Part shown: piece by piece, positions 9,001 through 14,463 of the stretch
How the letters are laid out: every line of letters begins with the position of its first letter
Numbering within the stretch: the stretch's first letter is position 1
Origin: a virus
Direction: 5' to 3' (one strand)
Length of the DNA stretch: 57,362 bases
IMG/VR virus record: IMGVR_UViG_3300030522_000007
Coordinates: 1 to 57,362 of that record
Program-made: the position numbers and the translations under genes
The notes under the pieces: generated by a model
The model's input: the letters and a program-made list of their open reading frames with translations, nothing else
Told to the model about the DNA's origin: nothing
The model's database searches: none

Positions 9001-10334
9001 CGCAGATGCTGTTCAGCGGTGGGCTGATGAAGTTCGGCACCTACCTGGAAGGCGACCGCGCAGAGAACGTGAAGCGCCTGATCGCGCAGGGGGTGGAACC
9101 CTCCACCATTCTCGACAGCCCGAACAAGGTGCGTGCCGCGCTGGGCAAGATGTGGGACACCTGGCAGGACTTCGGCGATCGGCTGGAGAACATCAACCGC
9201 ACGGCGCTGTACCAGCAGTTGATCGAGAAAGGCATGAGCCCGCGCGACGCGGCCTTCCAAGCCCGCGACATGATGGACTTCAGCCTTCAGGGCGCCTGGG
9301 CCGGCATGCGCACACTCAATGCCGTGGTGCCGTTCCTGAACGCCCGCATGCAGGGCCTCTACAAGTTGGGCCGCGCCGCAAAGCAAGATCCCAAGCGCAT
9401 GGGCTACATGGTGGCCGCAGTGTCGCTGGCGTCGATCGCGCTGATGCTGGCCTACGGCGATGACGACGACTGGAAAGCGCGAGAGGACTGGGACAGGGAT
9501 GGATTTTGGTGGATCAAGATCGGCGACACCGCTTTCCGCATCCCCAAGCCCTTCGAGCTGGGCGCCATGGGCACCATCGCCGAGCGCTCCGTCGAACTCA
9601 TGGTCAGCGACGAGATGACCGGCGCGCGCTTCGGCGAGCGCATGAAGCAAATGGTCATGGACACCTTCGCCATGAACCCGGTGCCGCAACTGTTCAAGCC
9701 CATGCTCGACTTGTACGCCAACAAAGACAGTTTCACCGGGCGCCAGATCGAAACGCTGGGCATGGAGCGGCTGAGCAAGGGTGAGCGGTACGGACCCAAC
9801 ACCACGGCGCTGGCCAAGGCGCTGGGCGCGGCCGGCGGCTACACCGGCGTATCGCCGGTTCAGGTCGACCACATGATCCGCGCGTACTTCGGGTGGCTTG
9901 GTGTGCAGGCGGCCACGGCGGTGGATGTCATCGCCAGCCCGCTCGACGCCACAGTCAAGCCGGCCTCAAAGCTCGACGACTGGGCGGGCGGGTTTGTGAA
10001 AGAACTCCCGGCGGCACAGTCGCGTTACCTGGAGGACTTCTACAAGCAGGCCAAGGCCGTTTCCGAGGTCATGGCCGACCTGAAGCGAGCCCGGGAGACC
10101 GGCGACCTGGAGAAGGCGGCGGGGATACTGGAAGCGGACGGCGACAAGATCAAAGCGCATCGCCTGTACCAACACGCAGAGCGCCAAATCGGAGAGATCA
10201 ACAAGCGCATCCGGATCCTGCGCTACAGCCCGCTCGGCACCGCCGAAGAAAAGCGCGAGCAACTGGATGGCCTAGTGGAGTCGCGCAACCGCTTGGCCAA
10301 GATAGTCAGTACTCGGCAGCCGACCCTGCAATAA
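3024..10334 (+). CDS. Giant polyvalent protein: LPD1 metallopeptidase-like, phosphoribosyltransferase, second HExxH and LPD38-like domains
   Basis: A protein of 2,436 residues; the ATG at 3024 overlaps the previous stop. Residues about 755-845 match the LPD1 type (FGFRGVNLGEYV, then a peptidase-like HEFGH at about 841). Residues about 1173-1303 form a phosphoribosyltransferase-like domain with the PRPP-loop motif VIADDVSTMGG at about 1247. A second zinc-peptidase-like HEIRH is at about 1457. The stretch near 1937-1966 (KVRNLIRDTLAAP) and the C terminus resemble the LPD38 type. Such polyvalent proteins are thought to be ejected with the DNA and to counter host functions early in infection (family knowledge). 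Two short frames are nested inside it, at 3943 and 6928. Which domains are enzymatically active is unknown. Confidence 0.85.
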   Translation: MTAATCLMLHFRPGSPIHAYRAAMAEDVRALIASGTSLEAAWTEVAEGKLADLSAERQRIADELQEAYAKTPAGQRAATPKPQKATLYRTREAAEQARDALGNTHRLQAVKGGFILRQSTDKELAAAERNGRRLASGGGVDVENDSLLTAIAKLGGIAMKERADTIGTGNRNIGGKMLFRLGGKDIDTLATEALQEFGYIPADVRGDPTNWLRSAIAAEFAGTQTYHSEQGTEWMEDAQRRYEDGMGDPEALADFTPDDLESGGYTGVSPAVQAATESMLADAAEQGIDIEALQERAATATQEGTVDEYHAEVARAVAEAVETLQAQRRVAGGPDAARARAGDQGDGESAGEAGQEQGDEGLTLEAQDAESLRAKTDREAAALDAERTGKAAEQSRLAREAQDREVNDRARQDASAENFQLGQDANDALAGQGGLFEAAPPASDQQVSGPAEEKGAAGPVKAARLTDAGEELIRNRRGKLKGLAWDDVSAMNDTLKVAQVVKSNVWPRPDYAKMVEDGAPAWKAAALKAVYDKLAAAPVTRTAPTDADLKAYIETMHQVRDTLLAELDRVQEAGGGGDLWKSLKAGNVFGKVFPIPADARPMYGAPSPFDRVSEQGKANNKRALLIGGNGAVQALQFSHRMLSKVKDLLADGFPAKQEAWQKSYAVAPLFAKDGRWVVVEKGSTSRSYQRIAKGSDLAGYESPELAEAVARSLVTIKKPADTPPPSRGLDLADANRTGPDWRGGKDVTAEQVMSHFGFRGVNLGEYVKAKQGVAQLHLNHVFDAFSDLADLLGVPPKAMSLNGTLGVAVGAQGSGKALAHFVPGVNEINITRDSGAGALAHEFGHAMDHYFATQHGRAVSMAKRPYLSAVVETIGDAGSVRPEVMEAMRAVMKAINARPMSEAEARKYLTEQRELNQRHLDRWVKEFKGNKGADAAALDAVAEKLKRGDVGEPQDTDVETNLSEFMRAAGLKPGNAIAGNAFAVAYRLRDLADEARFMASHIPQVDTDYAKASAAMDAKKAAGEGYWSTPWEKFARAFETFTMDALKDRERESLYLSGLVDSAGWRAWAAETGKAIPYPAGDERMALQQAFQKMADTIQTREDDAGNVAMFSRAVREQGLPREAAEIHSARDTTALKAHPDYKAAKAGDAEAAARLVRDLVSDADIAAAAEKIGPGAVWVFPHAEEATGHNKIPAMMAARYAAETGGSVGPLIVQTNRAFHTGADAMQRLIARPLFDGQVTEGARYVIADDVSTMGGTLAELADHIRAGGGKVVGVVTLANAGRAPTMAGLRLQTGLIEKRYGQTLRDTFHIDPAALTRDEARYVLGFRDADALRTRAAAAERQRGDRLRAKGLSAQEVGDPSGEGDGGFSRTSRAPRGVPMADAKAVVAAIREAMPTAPAIYLHETVTQAPKALRDAIKSAGAENDVEAAYHEGEIHVFPRQLASVERMMFVVGHHEIRHHGLRSMLGPRLGPVLLSMWSSNPALKEAAQAKIDAGFAGSRTMAVEEALADMPVEQMEALNGWDKIVAAVRQWLRQVAARLRRSEFSALADMLEPEAWTDRDVAAMVNRAESVSKGGAALFRTGGTVFSDGAEGAQFSRTVTPDWITAGSPALQAAAGKIATYAPAQPLAEKARAMAAGWQQKLVQGAFDAYAPLKNLSTDAYIAARMTKGADGAFEGMLMYGKPVMTADGGIQGDLDGGGFMGVMRELKGEHDRFFMWLAGNRAKRLAGEGKENLFTPEDIAAMVKLNEGVMADGTSRALAFKKAHDGFNDYSKSVLDVAEQSGLIEAESRKLWEHDFYVPFYRVNDDMEIAGPSKIKGLVRRRAFEKLKGGKENLGDLMDNTLRNWSHLLSASLANVAASKSLLAAESAGIAIEAKEADAKEIAKATGKKGGAVYFMDSGLQRWFVVEDPAVLTAISSLEAPALSGLPLKIMGKFKKYLTMGVTVAPAFKVRNLIRDTLAAPAANEMSFNVAKNLAQGWKATDTKTANYAQMLFSGGLMKFGTYLEGDRAENVKRLIAQGVEPSTILDSPNKVRAALGKMWDTWQDFGDRLENINRTALYQQLIEKGMSPRDAAFQARDMMDFSLQGAWAGMRTLNAVVPFLNARMQGLYKLGRAAKQDPKRMGYMVAAVSLASIALMLAYGDDDDWKAREDWDRDGFWWIKIGDTAFRIPKPFELGAMGTIAERSVELMVSDEMTGARFGERMKQMVMDTFAMNPVPQLFKPMLDLYANKDSFTGRQIETLGMERLSKGERYGPNTTALAKALGAAGGYTGVSPVQVDHMIRAYFGWLGVQAATAVDVIASPLDATVKPASKLDDWAGGFVKELPAAQSRYLEDFYKQAKAVSEVMADLKRARETGDLEKAAGILEADGDKIKAHRLYQHAERQIGEINKRIRILRYSPLGTAEEKREQLDGLVESRNRLAKIVSTRQPTLQ
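3943..4110 (+). CDS. Possible overlapping small gene nested in the polyvalent gene
   Basis: A frame of 55 residues inside the polyvalent gene, in a different frame. The ATG at 3943 has a strong ribosome-binding site (AAGGA at 3931-3935, spacing 7). The product is basic and helical, with natural-looking composition (LLADLTPQEREQAIRVTAN and a lysine-rich end). Over the same bases the long frame reads a low-complexity string rich in Ala, Gly, Gln and Glu, as expected where another frame is under selection. No homologue is recognised. The evidence is the start signal and composition only. Confidence 0.45.
   Translation: MSTTQKSHEPSPKLLKLSKRSAGLLADLTPQEREQAIRVTANLLAKRAKNKATKA
6858..6886 (+). promoter_or_regulatory. 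Sigma70-like promoter inside the polyvalent gene
   Basis: TTGGCG at 6858-6863, a 17-base spacer, then TACAAT at 6881-6886. The predicted start is near 6893, about 35 bases before the nested frame at 6928. The match is good for sigma70 (4 of 6 and 5 of 6) but lies within coding sequence, so chance is possible. Confidence 0.4.
6928..7101 (+). CDS. Possible second overlapping small gene nested in the polyvalent gene
   Basis: A frame of 57 residues starting ATG at 6928, with GAGAAG at 6918-6923 as a moderate ribosome-binding site and a sigma70-like promoter about 40 bases upstream. The second half reads like a real small protein (MLTPSELARLRQSGNEAIAY) and ends in FQPKK. It begins at the end of the phosphoribosyltransferase domain and covers the linker to the next domain. 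The long frame across it is also plausible, so both may be used. Homologues unknown. Confidence 0.45.
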   Translation: MVKLSETPSTSTPPPSPATRQGTSSASEMLTPSELARLRQSGNEAIAYGQRVFQPKK

Positions 10335-10446
10335 GCGCGATCAGCAGGATCGCACCGCCGATGGCCTTGCGCCAGTCCGGCGGGATGGCTTCGATCACCA
10401 GCATGCTGAGCAGACCGAAGCCGAGTGCAGCGAAGAGCAGACCCAT
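10306..10446 (-). CDS. Small two-helix membrane protein on the opposite strand
   Basis: A frame of 46 residues, strongly hydrophobic, with likely membrane segments at residues 2-19 and 29-43 separated by EAIPPDWRKA. That layout is typical of small phage membrane proteins (holin, pinholin or exclusion type). Its 3' end overlaps the end of the polyvalent gene by 29 bases, tail to tail. A clear ribosome-binding site is missing, which weakens the call. It is the only leftward candidate in this rightward segment. Role not assignable. Confidence 0.45.
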   Translation of the reverse strand: MGLLFAALGFGLLSMLVIEAIPPDWRKAIGGAILLIALIAGSAAEY

Positions 10447-10476
10447 TGGCGCGGATGATAAGGGTGGGAGAATAGC

Positions 10477-10513
10477 GAGGCTGGGTGCGGTGGTCGAAGA
10501 CCGCCCCAGCCTC
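10477..10513. other. Long inverted repeat upstream of the HNH gene
   Basis: GAGGCTGGG (10477-10485) pairs with CCCAGCCTC (10505-10513), and inside the loop GGTC-GAA-GACC pairs again. This is a stable hairpin in either strand. Neither side has a T-run, so it is not a standard terminator. It may be an operator, an mRNA structure before the HNH gene, or a recombination or homing site. Confidence 0.5.
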
Positions 10514-10539
10514 TGACCACTCAGCGAAGGAACCGCATC

Positions 10540-11037
10540 ATGGCTGCCGCCGATCTTACCGCCGCGCGTCTGCGCGAACTGCTGCACTACGCATCTGACA
10601 CTGGCGTCTTCACTTGGCGCGTGTTCCGTTGCGGGCGAGCCATGCCAGGTGCTGTGGCCGGGAGAAAATCGGGCCAATACTGGTGCATCAACATCGACGG
10701 TCAGACGTTCAAGGCGTCGCGTTTGGCATGGCTCTACGTGACGGGAGAGATGCCCGAGAACGTCGTTGACCATTGGGACACCGACAAGCTCAACAACCGG
10801 TGGTCGAACCTGCGCGACATCCCGCAGTCGCACAATATCCAGAATCAGCGGCGAGCGCAGGCCGACAACATTCTTGGCGTGCTTGGAGTCACGCATCACG
10901 CCAAGAACAACAAGTTCCAAGCGCGGATTACTGTGGGAGGCCGGACACGTAGTCTCGGCTACTTTGCGTCAGCGGTTGAAGCCCACGCTGCCTACCTTGA
11001 GGCCAAGCGTACGTTGCACGCCGGCTGCACCATCTGA
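10540..11037 (+). CDS. HNH homing-type endonuclease with AP2-like DNA-binding end
   Basis: A protein of 165 residues; the ATG at 10540 has AAGGA at 10527-10531. The centre carries the HNH core with VDHWDTDKLNNRWSNLRDI followed by SHNIQNQR. The C terminus (GVTHHAKNNKFQARITVGGR, then LGYFASAVEAHAAYLEAKR) is the AP2-like three-strand DNA-binding element seen in phage homing endonucleases. It most likely nicks or cuts DNA at one site and spreads itself. It is preceded by a hairpin and followed by a promoter-like gap, so it looks like an independent insertion. Confidence 0.88.
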   Translation: MAAADLTAARLRELLHYASDTGVFTWRVFRCGRAMPGAVAGRKSGQYWCINIDGQTFKASRLAWLYVTGEMPENVVDHWDTDKLNNRWSNLRDIPQSHNIQNQRRAQADNILGVLGVTHHAKNNKFQARITVGGRTRSLGYFASAVEAHAAYLEAKRTLHAGCTI

Positions 11038-11148
11038 ACCGCACTTGACCTCTGTGGCGCGCTCGCGGGCCGCCGCGCACATCGTAGTGCTGCTGGTGAC
11101 GGTACGGCGCTGACGGGGCGCCGCGGCCACCCCCCACCGCGGCATCCG

Positions 11149-11183
11149 GCACCCACTAAATTCGCCGGCCGGGTGCGCATCAT
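11149..11183 (+). promoter_or_regulatory. Late-promoter-like element, copy A
   Basis: GCACCCACTAAA at 11149-11160 is identical to elements at 32966 and 49088. It lies 31 bases before the ATG at 11192. This copy lacks the CCCCG extension and has only a poor -10-like sequence (CATCAT at 11179-11184). The 154-base gap 11038-11191 holds no other feature I can support. Confidence 0.55.
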
Positions 11184-11191
11184 GCGTTGCC

Positions 11192-11479
11192 ATGAGCACC
11201 GAGACCGCCAGCGACCGTGCCGACGCGCTGACCCTGCGCAACCACACCGTTGATCTGCGCAACCACAACGTTGACGAGCAGTTCGCCGAGTTGGCGGCGA
11301 CAGTGAAGCGCATCGACGAGAGCACCGCCGAAATAGTGGAGATTTTCAAGGCGCTCAAGGGCTGGTTCAGGGTCGTGGGCTGGTTCGGCAAGCTGATCGA
11401 GTGGTCGGTAAAGATCGGCGCCGGCCTTGCTGCCGTCTGGGTCGTTCTGATAGGCCTGAAGGCCTGGCTCAAGCCGTGA
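11192..11479 (+). CDS. Holin-like or membrane-anchored small protein
   Basis: A protein of 95 residues. The first 60 residues are polar and helical, with coiled-coil heptads (VDEQFAELAATVKRIDES). A single membrane segment lies near residues 74-92 (IGAGLAAVWVVLIGLKAWL) and ends in KP. C-terminally anchored phage proteins of this kind often sit in lysis cassettes as holins or spanin-type components. It is the first gene after late-promoter-like element A, and its stop overlaps the next start (GTGA at 11476-11479). Lysis role inferred from topology and context. Confidence 0.7.
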   Translation: MSTETASDRADALTLRNHTVDLRNHNVDEQFAELAATVKRIDESTAEIVEIFKALKGWFRVVGWFGKLIEWSVKIGAGLAAVWVVLIGLKAWLKP

Positions 11480-11733
11480 GTGAAGACCTCTACCCCACCG
11501 TCCTGCAGTACAGCGGCCTGGCGGGCGTGGCGAAGTTGAACGGCAAGCGCGTGGACCTGATGGACAACCCGATCCTGTGCGGGCAGCGCATCTTCCACCT
11601 GCACTACATCCCTCGCACCTGCTACCAGATTCGCCGCCGGCCTCACGACGCGATGAGCGAGATGAGCCACTTCGAAATTGCCGCAGCCGACGCGCTGCTG
11701 ATCGAACTCACCACCACGAAAGGCACGCCATGA
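11476..11733 (+). CDS. Small phage protein, unknown (lysis-type cassette)
   Basis: A protein of 85 residues with a GTG start at 11476 inside the upstream stop and an ATGA overlap with the next gene at 11730. It is soluble, with two cysteines (ILCGQRIF, RTCYQIRR) and an acidic helical end (FEIAAADALLIEL). Glycosidase, amidase and peptidase motifs are absent. The coupling on both sides places it in the same operon as the holin-like and lipoprotein genes. Function unknown. Confidence 0.65.
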   Translation: MSEDLYPTVLQYSGLAGVAKLNGKRVDLMDNPILCGQRIFHLHYIPRTCYQIRRRPHDAMSEMSHFEIAAADALLIELTTTKGTP

Positions 11734-12071
11734 AGAACCTCACCACCAGCCTGATTGCCATGCTTTGCGCGCTGCTCATCGGCTGCGCCGCAGTGGGCAT
11801 CCCGACGCCGCAGACCATGAACGAGCGTGTGGCCATGGCGCAGTCCACCGTGACCCAATTGCGAGCGACCGCGACGGTGCTGCTCAACGCAAAGCGGATC
11901 AGCAGCAAGGACGCCGAGAACGTGCTGAAGCAAACCGACGCAGCCACCGAAGGTATCGCGCTGGCGCTGGCGATTTCAGCGACAGACCCGGCCGAGGCCA
12001 GCACGAAGCTGCAGGCCACGCTGACGGTGCTGACCGCACTCCAGGCCTATCTGGCCTCCAAGCAGAGCTGA
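11730..12071 (+). CDS. Phage lipoprotein
   Basis: A protein of 113 residues with a lipoprotein signal peptide: MKNLTTSLIAMLCALLIGC, where LIGC is the lipobox and Cys19 the expected lipidation site. The mature part is helical, Ala- and Thr-rich, without an enzymatic motif. Lipoproteins in lysis cassettes can be outer-membrane spanins (Rz1 type), but those are usually shorter and proline-rich, so this could also be a superinfection or lysis-timing protein. Its start overlaps the upstream stop by 4 bases. Confidence 0.75.
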   Translation: MKNLTTSLIAMLCALLIGCAAVGIPTPQTMNERVAMAQSTVTQLRATATVLLNAKRISSKDAENVLKQTDAATEGIALALAISATDPAEASTKLQATLTVLTALQAYLASKQS

Positions 12072-12082
12072 AGGACACACCC

Positions 12083-12280
12083 ATGGACCAACTTGCACTT
12101 GTGACCCTGTTGCTGGGCATCATCGAACGCGCTGCCGCGGTGGGCGCGCTCATCAACACGGCCCGCGCGCAGGGCCGCGACATCACCACGGCCGAGCTCG
12201 AATCGCTGATGGATGCCGACGACGCCGCCCGCGACGCGCTGAAGACCGCCATCGCCGCCGCGAAGGCCGACGGCCGCTGA
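12083..12280 (+). CDS. Small helical phage protein, unknown
   Basis: A protein of 65 residues; the ATG at 12083 follows AAGGA at 12071-12075. The N-terminal 24 residues are hydrophobic and could be a membrane segment (LALVTLLLGIIERAAAVGAL); the rest is acidic and helical (ELESLMDADDAARDAL). It is the last gene of the rightward cassette before the attachment region. Similar small proteins occur next to lysis genes in Burkholderiales phages, but no function is known to me. Confidence 0.65.
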   Translation: MDQLALVTLLLGIIERAAAVGALINTARAQGRDITTAELESLMDADDAARDALKTAIAAAKADGR

Positions 12281-12352
12281 AGTCGTAAAGACTCTCAACA
12301 GCCAGCGGCAGCGCCAGGATACGGCTCCCACACCGGTATCCCGTGATGCGCG

Positions 12353-12433
12353 GGTGGTGGCATAGGTCGCCAAGTGAGGGCGCAGGCGCACGAGTTCTTC
12401 TTCGAAGGCGAGGCACCACTCGTCGCGGGTCAT
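12353..12433 (-). pseudogene. Possible 5' remnant of a small phage gene
   Basis: On the minus strand an ATG at 12433 opens a frame whose first 27 residues read like a real phage protein (MTRDEWCLAFEEELVRLRPH). The sequence then loses that character and runs antisense through the neighbouring gene. It may be a gene truncated by a recombination event close to the attachment site. No ribosome-binding site is visible, so confidence is low. Confidence 0.25.
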
Positions 12434-12471
12434 GGGGTGGCGTTCGTGAGTGAAAAAAGTGTGAATCCGTG

Positions 12472-12496
12472 GACGGAATCAGACGGTTCTGGACGG
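12472..12496. repeat. Three helically phased GACGG repeats beside attP
   Basis: GACGG occurs at 12472, 12482 and 12492, exactly 10 bases apart; the outer two are part of an 8-base repeat TGGACGGA (12470-12477, 12490-12497). They lie 47 bases before the attachment core and could be arm-type sites for integrase or excisionase. Apart from these and attP, the 329-base gap 12281-12609 holds only a weak inverted repeat (GGATAC/GTATCC near 12317-12341). Confidence 0.35.
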
Positions 12497-12542
12497 ACGC
12501 CGCAAGCGCCGCTACCAGTGAAATCAACGCTGTTTGATGGCC

Positions 12543-12568
12543 TGCCCGGAGGGACTCGAACCCCCGAC
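12543..12568 (-). other. attP core: copy of a tRNA 3' end (T-arm and acceptor)
   Basis: Read on the minus strand, these 26 bases are a T-arm with the invariant GGTTCGAGTCC followed by an acceptor strand CTCCGGGC. The tRNA has no 5' half, so it is not a gene but the short identity segment that tRNA-targeting phages carry at attP. The wording is closest to tRNA-Arg of proteobacteria (from memory, not searched). It lies 42 bases beyond the 3' end of the integrase gene, the usual place for attP. Confidence 0.75.
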
Positions 12569-12609
12569 GCACCGGCCGATAACCCGCATGGATACTAGCG
12601 AATCTCACT

Positions 12610-13815
12610 TCAGCCTGTTTCGTGTGTGACAGATGAGTGAATCGCATCGTCCCACAGCCGGCGCATGCCGTACTGCCGCGGCGGCCGGTCGAAGCCCAGG
12701 CGCTCACCCTGCTCGATGAACCGGGCATAGTTGCGCATCACCATTTCCACCGTCTTGTGGCCCAGAAGCCGTGCGATGTAGGCCAGGCTCTCGCCCTGGC
12801 TCAAGAGCTGCGAGGCGAAAGAATGCCGGAGCTGATAGGGGTTGCGGTAGCGGATGCCGGTGCCCTTGTGCGCTGCCCGCCAGACCTTGGCCAGCGTCTT
12901 GTCGTCCCAGGCCCGGTCGTCGCGCGTGCTGCGGGGGTTGACCGTCACGCGGTCGCTGCCCAGCAGGGTGTAGGCCCGCATCAGATCGATGGCCTCGCGC
13001 GCGGCCGGCAGCAGCGGGATGGTGCGCACGCCGGCGGGCGTCTTGGGCCTGGCCTTGTCCAGGCGGGCAGTGGTTGTTTCGACGATCTTGATGGCGCCGG
13101 CCTCGAGATCCACCCGCGGCCAGCGCAGGCCGATCAGCTCGCCAGTTCGAATCCCCGTGTAGGACCACAACTGGAACGCCAGGCGCTCGGGCAAGATCAT
13201 GTTCTTCAGCAGCGTCAGCACCTCGGCCTCGGTGTACGGGTCGGGCTCGAAATCGCTCACGCGCTGGGCCGGCGCCACCAGCTTGGCGAGTTTCAGCTTG
13301 GCCAGCGGGTTGAAGTCGATGAGGCCGTCGGCCACCGCCTCATCCAGCACCGCGCGCAGCGGCAGCAGGAGGTTCCTGATGCGCTTGAGGCTGACAGTGA
13401 GCAAGCCCACCCAGTCGCGGATGTCGGACGCGGCGAGTTCGTGGATGCGCTTCTCGCCGCACCATGGCACCAACACATTGTCGATGGCCTTGCGGTAGCC
13501 GGCATAGGTGGACGGCTCCATCGTCTTCTTGATCCGTTCGCGGTAGGCTTCCAGGGCCACCTTGAGCTTGCGCACGCCGGCAGGGCCTTGGCCGAAAAGG
13601 GCTGCGCGCTTGCTGTCCGGGAAGTAGTCGCCGTACTTGAACGTGCCAAGTTCGATCCGGCGATTGATCTCGTTGCGCGTGCCTTCGCAGTAGGCGAGAT
13701 TGCCAGCCGTGTGCCGCAGGGCCATCGTTTCGCGGCACTGCACTCCGCGGTAGCTGAAGGCCAGGATGTAAACCTGCTTGCCGCCCTTGCGGGTCACCTG
13801 GCGAACGCCGATCAC
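12610..13815 (-). CDS. int: Tyrosine recombinase (site-specific integrase)
   Basis: A protein of 401 residues with a GTG start at 13815, chosen because it overlaps the excisionase stop as GTGA; the frame stays open further upstream but inside the excisionase gene. An N-terminal Arm-binding-like segment (VTRKGGKQVYILAF) leads into a core-binding domain and the catalytic domain, with Arg in TGIRTGELIGLRW, the LRHSFASQ box, LLGH and the nucleophile Tyr in MRNYARF. All catalytic boxes are present, so it should be active. It integrates the circular genome at the tRNA-derived attP just downstream. Confidence 0.92.
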   Translation of the reverse strand: MIGVRQVTRKGGKQVYILAFSYRGVQCRETMALRHTAGNLAYCEGTRNEINRRIELGTFKYGDYFPDSKRAALFGQGPAGVRKLKVALEAYRERIKKTMEPSTYAGYRKAIDNVLVPWCGEKRIHELAASDIRDWVGLLTVSLKRIRNLLLPLRAVLDEAVADGLIDFNPLAKLKLAKLVAPAQRVSDFEPDPYTEAEVLTLLKNMILPERLAFQLWSYTGIRTGELIGLRWPRVDLEAGAIKIVETTTARLDKARPKTPAGVRTIPLLPAAREAIDLMRAYTLLGSDRVTVNPRSTRDDRAWDDKTLAKVWRAAHKGTGIRYRNPYQLRHSFASQLLSQGESLAYIARLLGHKTVEMVMRNYARFIEQGERLGFDRPPRQYGMRRLWDDAIHSSVTHETG

Positions 13816-14021
13816 TTTGCGCTTCCGTGCTGGTGCGCCGGCTTCTTGCCCGCCGCCCAGTCGTTCACCGCGTCCAGGTTCACCCACAGCGTTTTGCTCC
13901 CTTGGGGCACGCGGGCGTGCACATCGCGCAACCATACACCCGTGCGCAGGCGCTTTTCGACAGCTTCAGCCGTCTCGCCCGATTCGGCGATGTACTTGTT
14001 GATGCGGACCCAGCGGAGCAT
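13812..14021 (-). CDS. xis: Excisionase-like DNA-binding protein
   Basis: A protein of 69 residues. The N terminus INKYIAESGETAEAVEKRL followed by the beta-wing-like WLRDVHARVP is the small winged-helix pattern of phage excisionases that sit directly before integrase. The ATG at 14021 overlaps the stop of the upstream gene by one base (TGATG), and its own stop overlaps the integrase start. It would bend attachment-site DNA and favour excision. The call rests on size, fold pattern and position. Confidence 0.75.
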   Translation of the reverse strand: MLRWVRINKYIAESGETAEAVEKRLRTGVWLRDVHARVPQGSKTLWVNLDAVNDWAAGKKPAHQHGSAK

Positions 14022-14455
14022 CAGGCCAGATGAAGCAAGTCCAGCGGGCTGCGCACGCCGGCTGCGCCCACGCTGGAAACATGCGTGTAGATCATGGTCG
14101 TGCTGACATCGCTGTGGCCAAGCAACTGCTGGATGGTGCGGATGTCCTTGCCGTCTTCCAGCAGGTGCGTGGCAAAGCTATGGCGCAGCGTGTGCGAGGT
14201 CACGTGCTTGGTGATGTCGGCACGCTTGGCGGCGGCGCCGAGCGTGCGATTCAGCGTGGCAAGGTGCGACAGCCATGCCTGCACGCGGTCAGCACCCAGC
14301 GTGGCCGGGTGCTTCAGGCCGGCCCAGCGAACGAATTGCTTGTACCAACGCACATAGGACCGCTCCGTCGCCAGGCCGTAGTGGCGGACGCGGCAAGCCT
14401 GCCGAATCTGCTCATCGAGTTTCATCGGCTTGGCTTGGGGCGTGTTATCGGACAT
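14021..14455 (-). CDS. Internally shortened integron-type integrase (IntI-like)
   Basis: A protein of 144 residues, against about 320-340 for the family. Residues 13-70 match the IntI N-terminal domain ([24 protein letters not shown]). From about residue 78 it jumps to the IntI C terminus ([38 protein letters not shown]). The middle of the protein, with the first catalytic Arg, the Lys and the attC-binding insertion, is missing. The frame is intact and coupled to the excisionase gene, so it is translated rather than plainly dead. It cannot cut alone; it may bind DNA as an accessory or inhibitor, or be a relic of an integron integrase. Confidence 0.75.
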   Translation of the reverse strand: MSDNTPQAKPMKLDEQIRQACRVRHYGLATERSYVRWYKQFVRWAGLKHPATLGADRVQAWLSHLATLNRTLGAAAKRADITKHVTSHTLRHSFATHLLEDGKDIRTIQQLLGHSDVSTTMIYTHVSSVGAAGVRSPLDLLHLA

Positions 14456-14463
14456 GGTTGGAG

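Noticed and set aside
3812-9863. GGYTGVSP occurring twice in the polyvalent protein
   Set aside because: An eight-residue match at unrelated positions (about 263 and 2272) with no wider similarity; probably chance.
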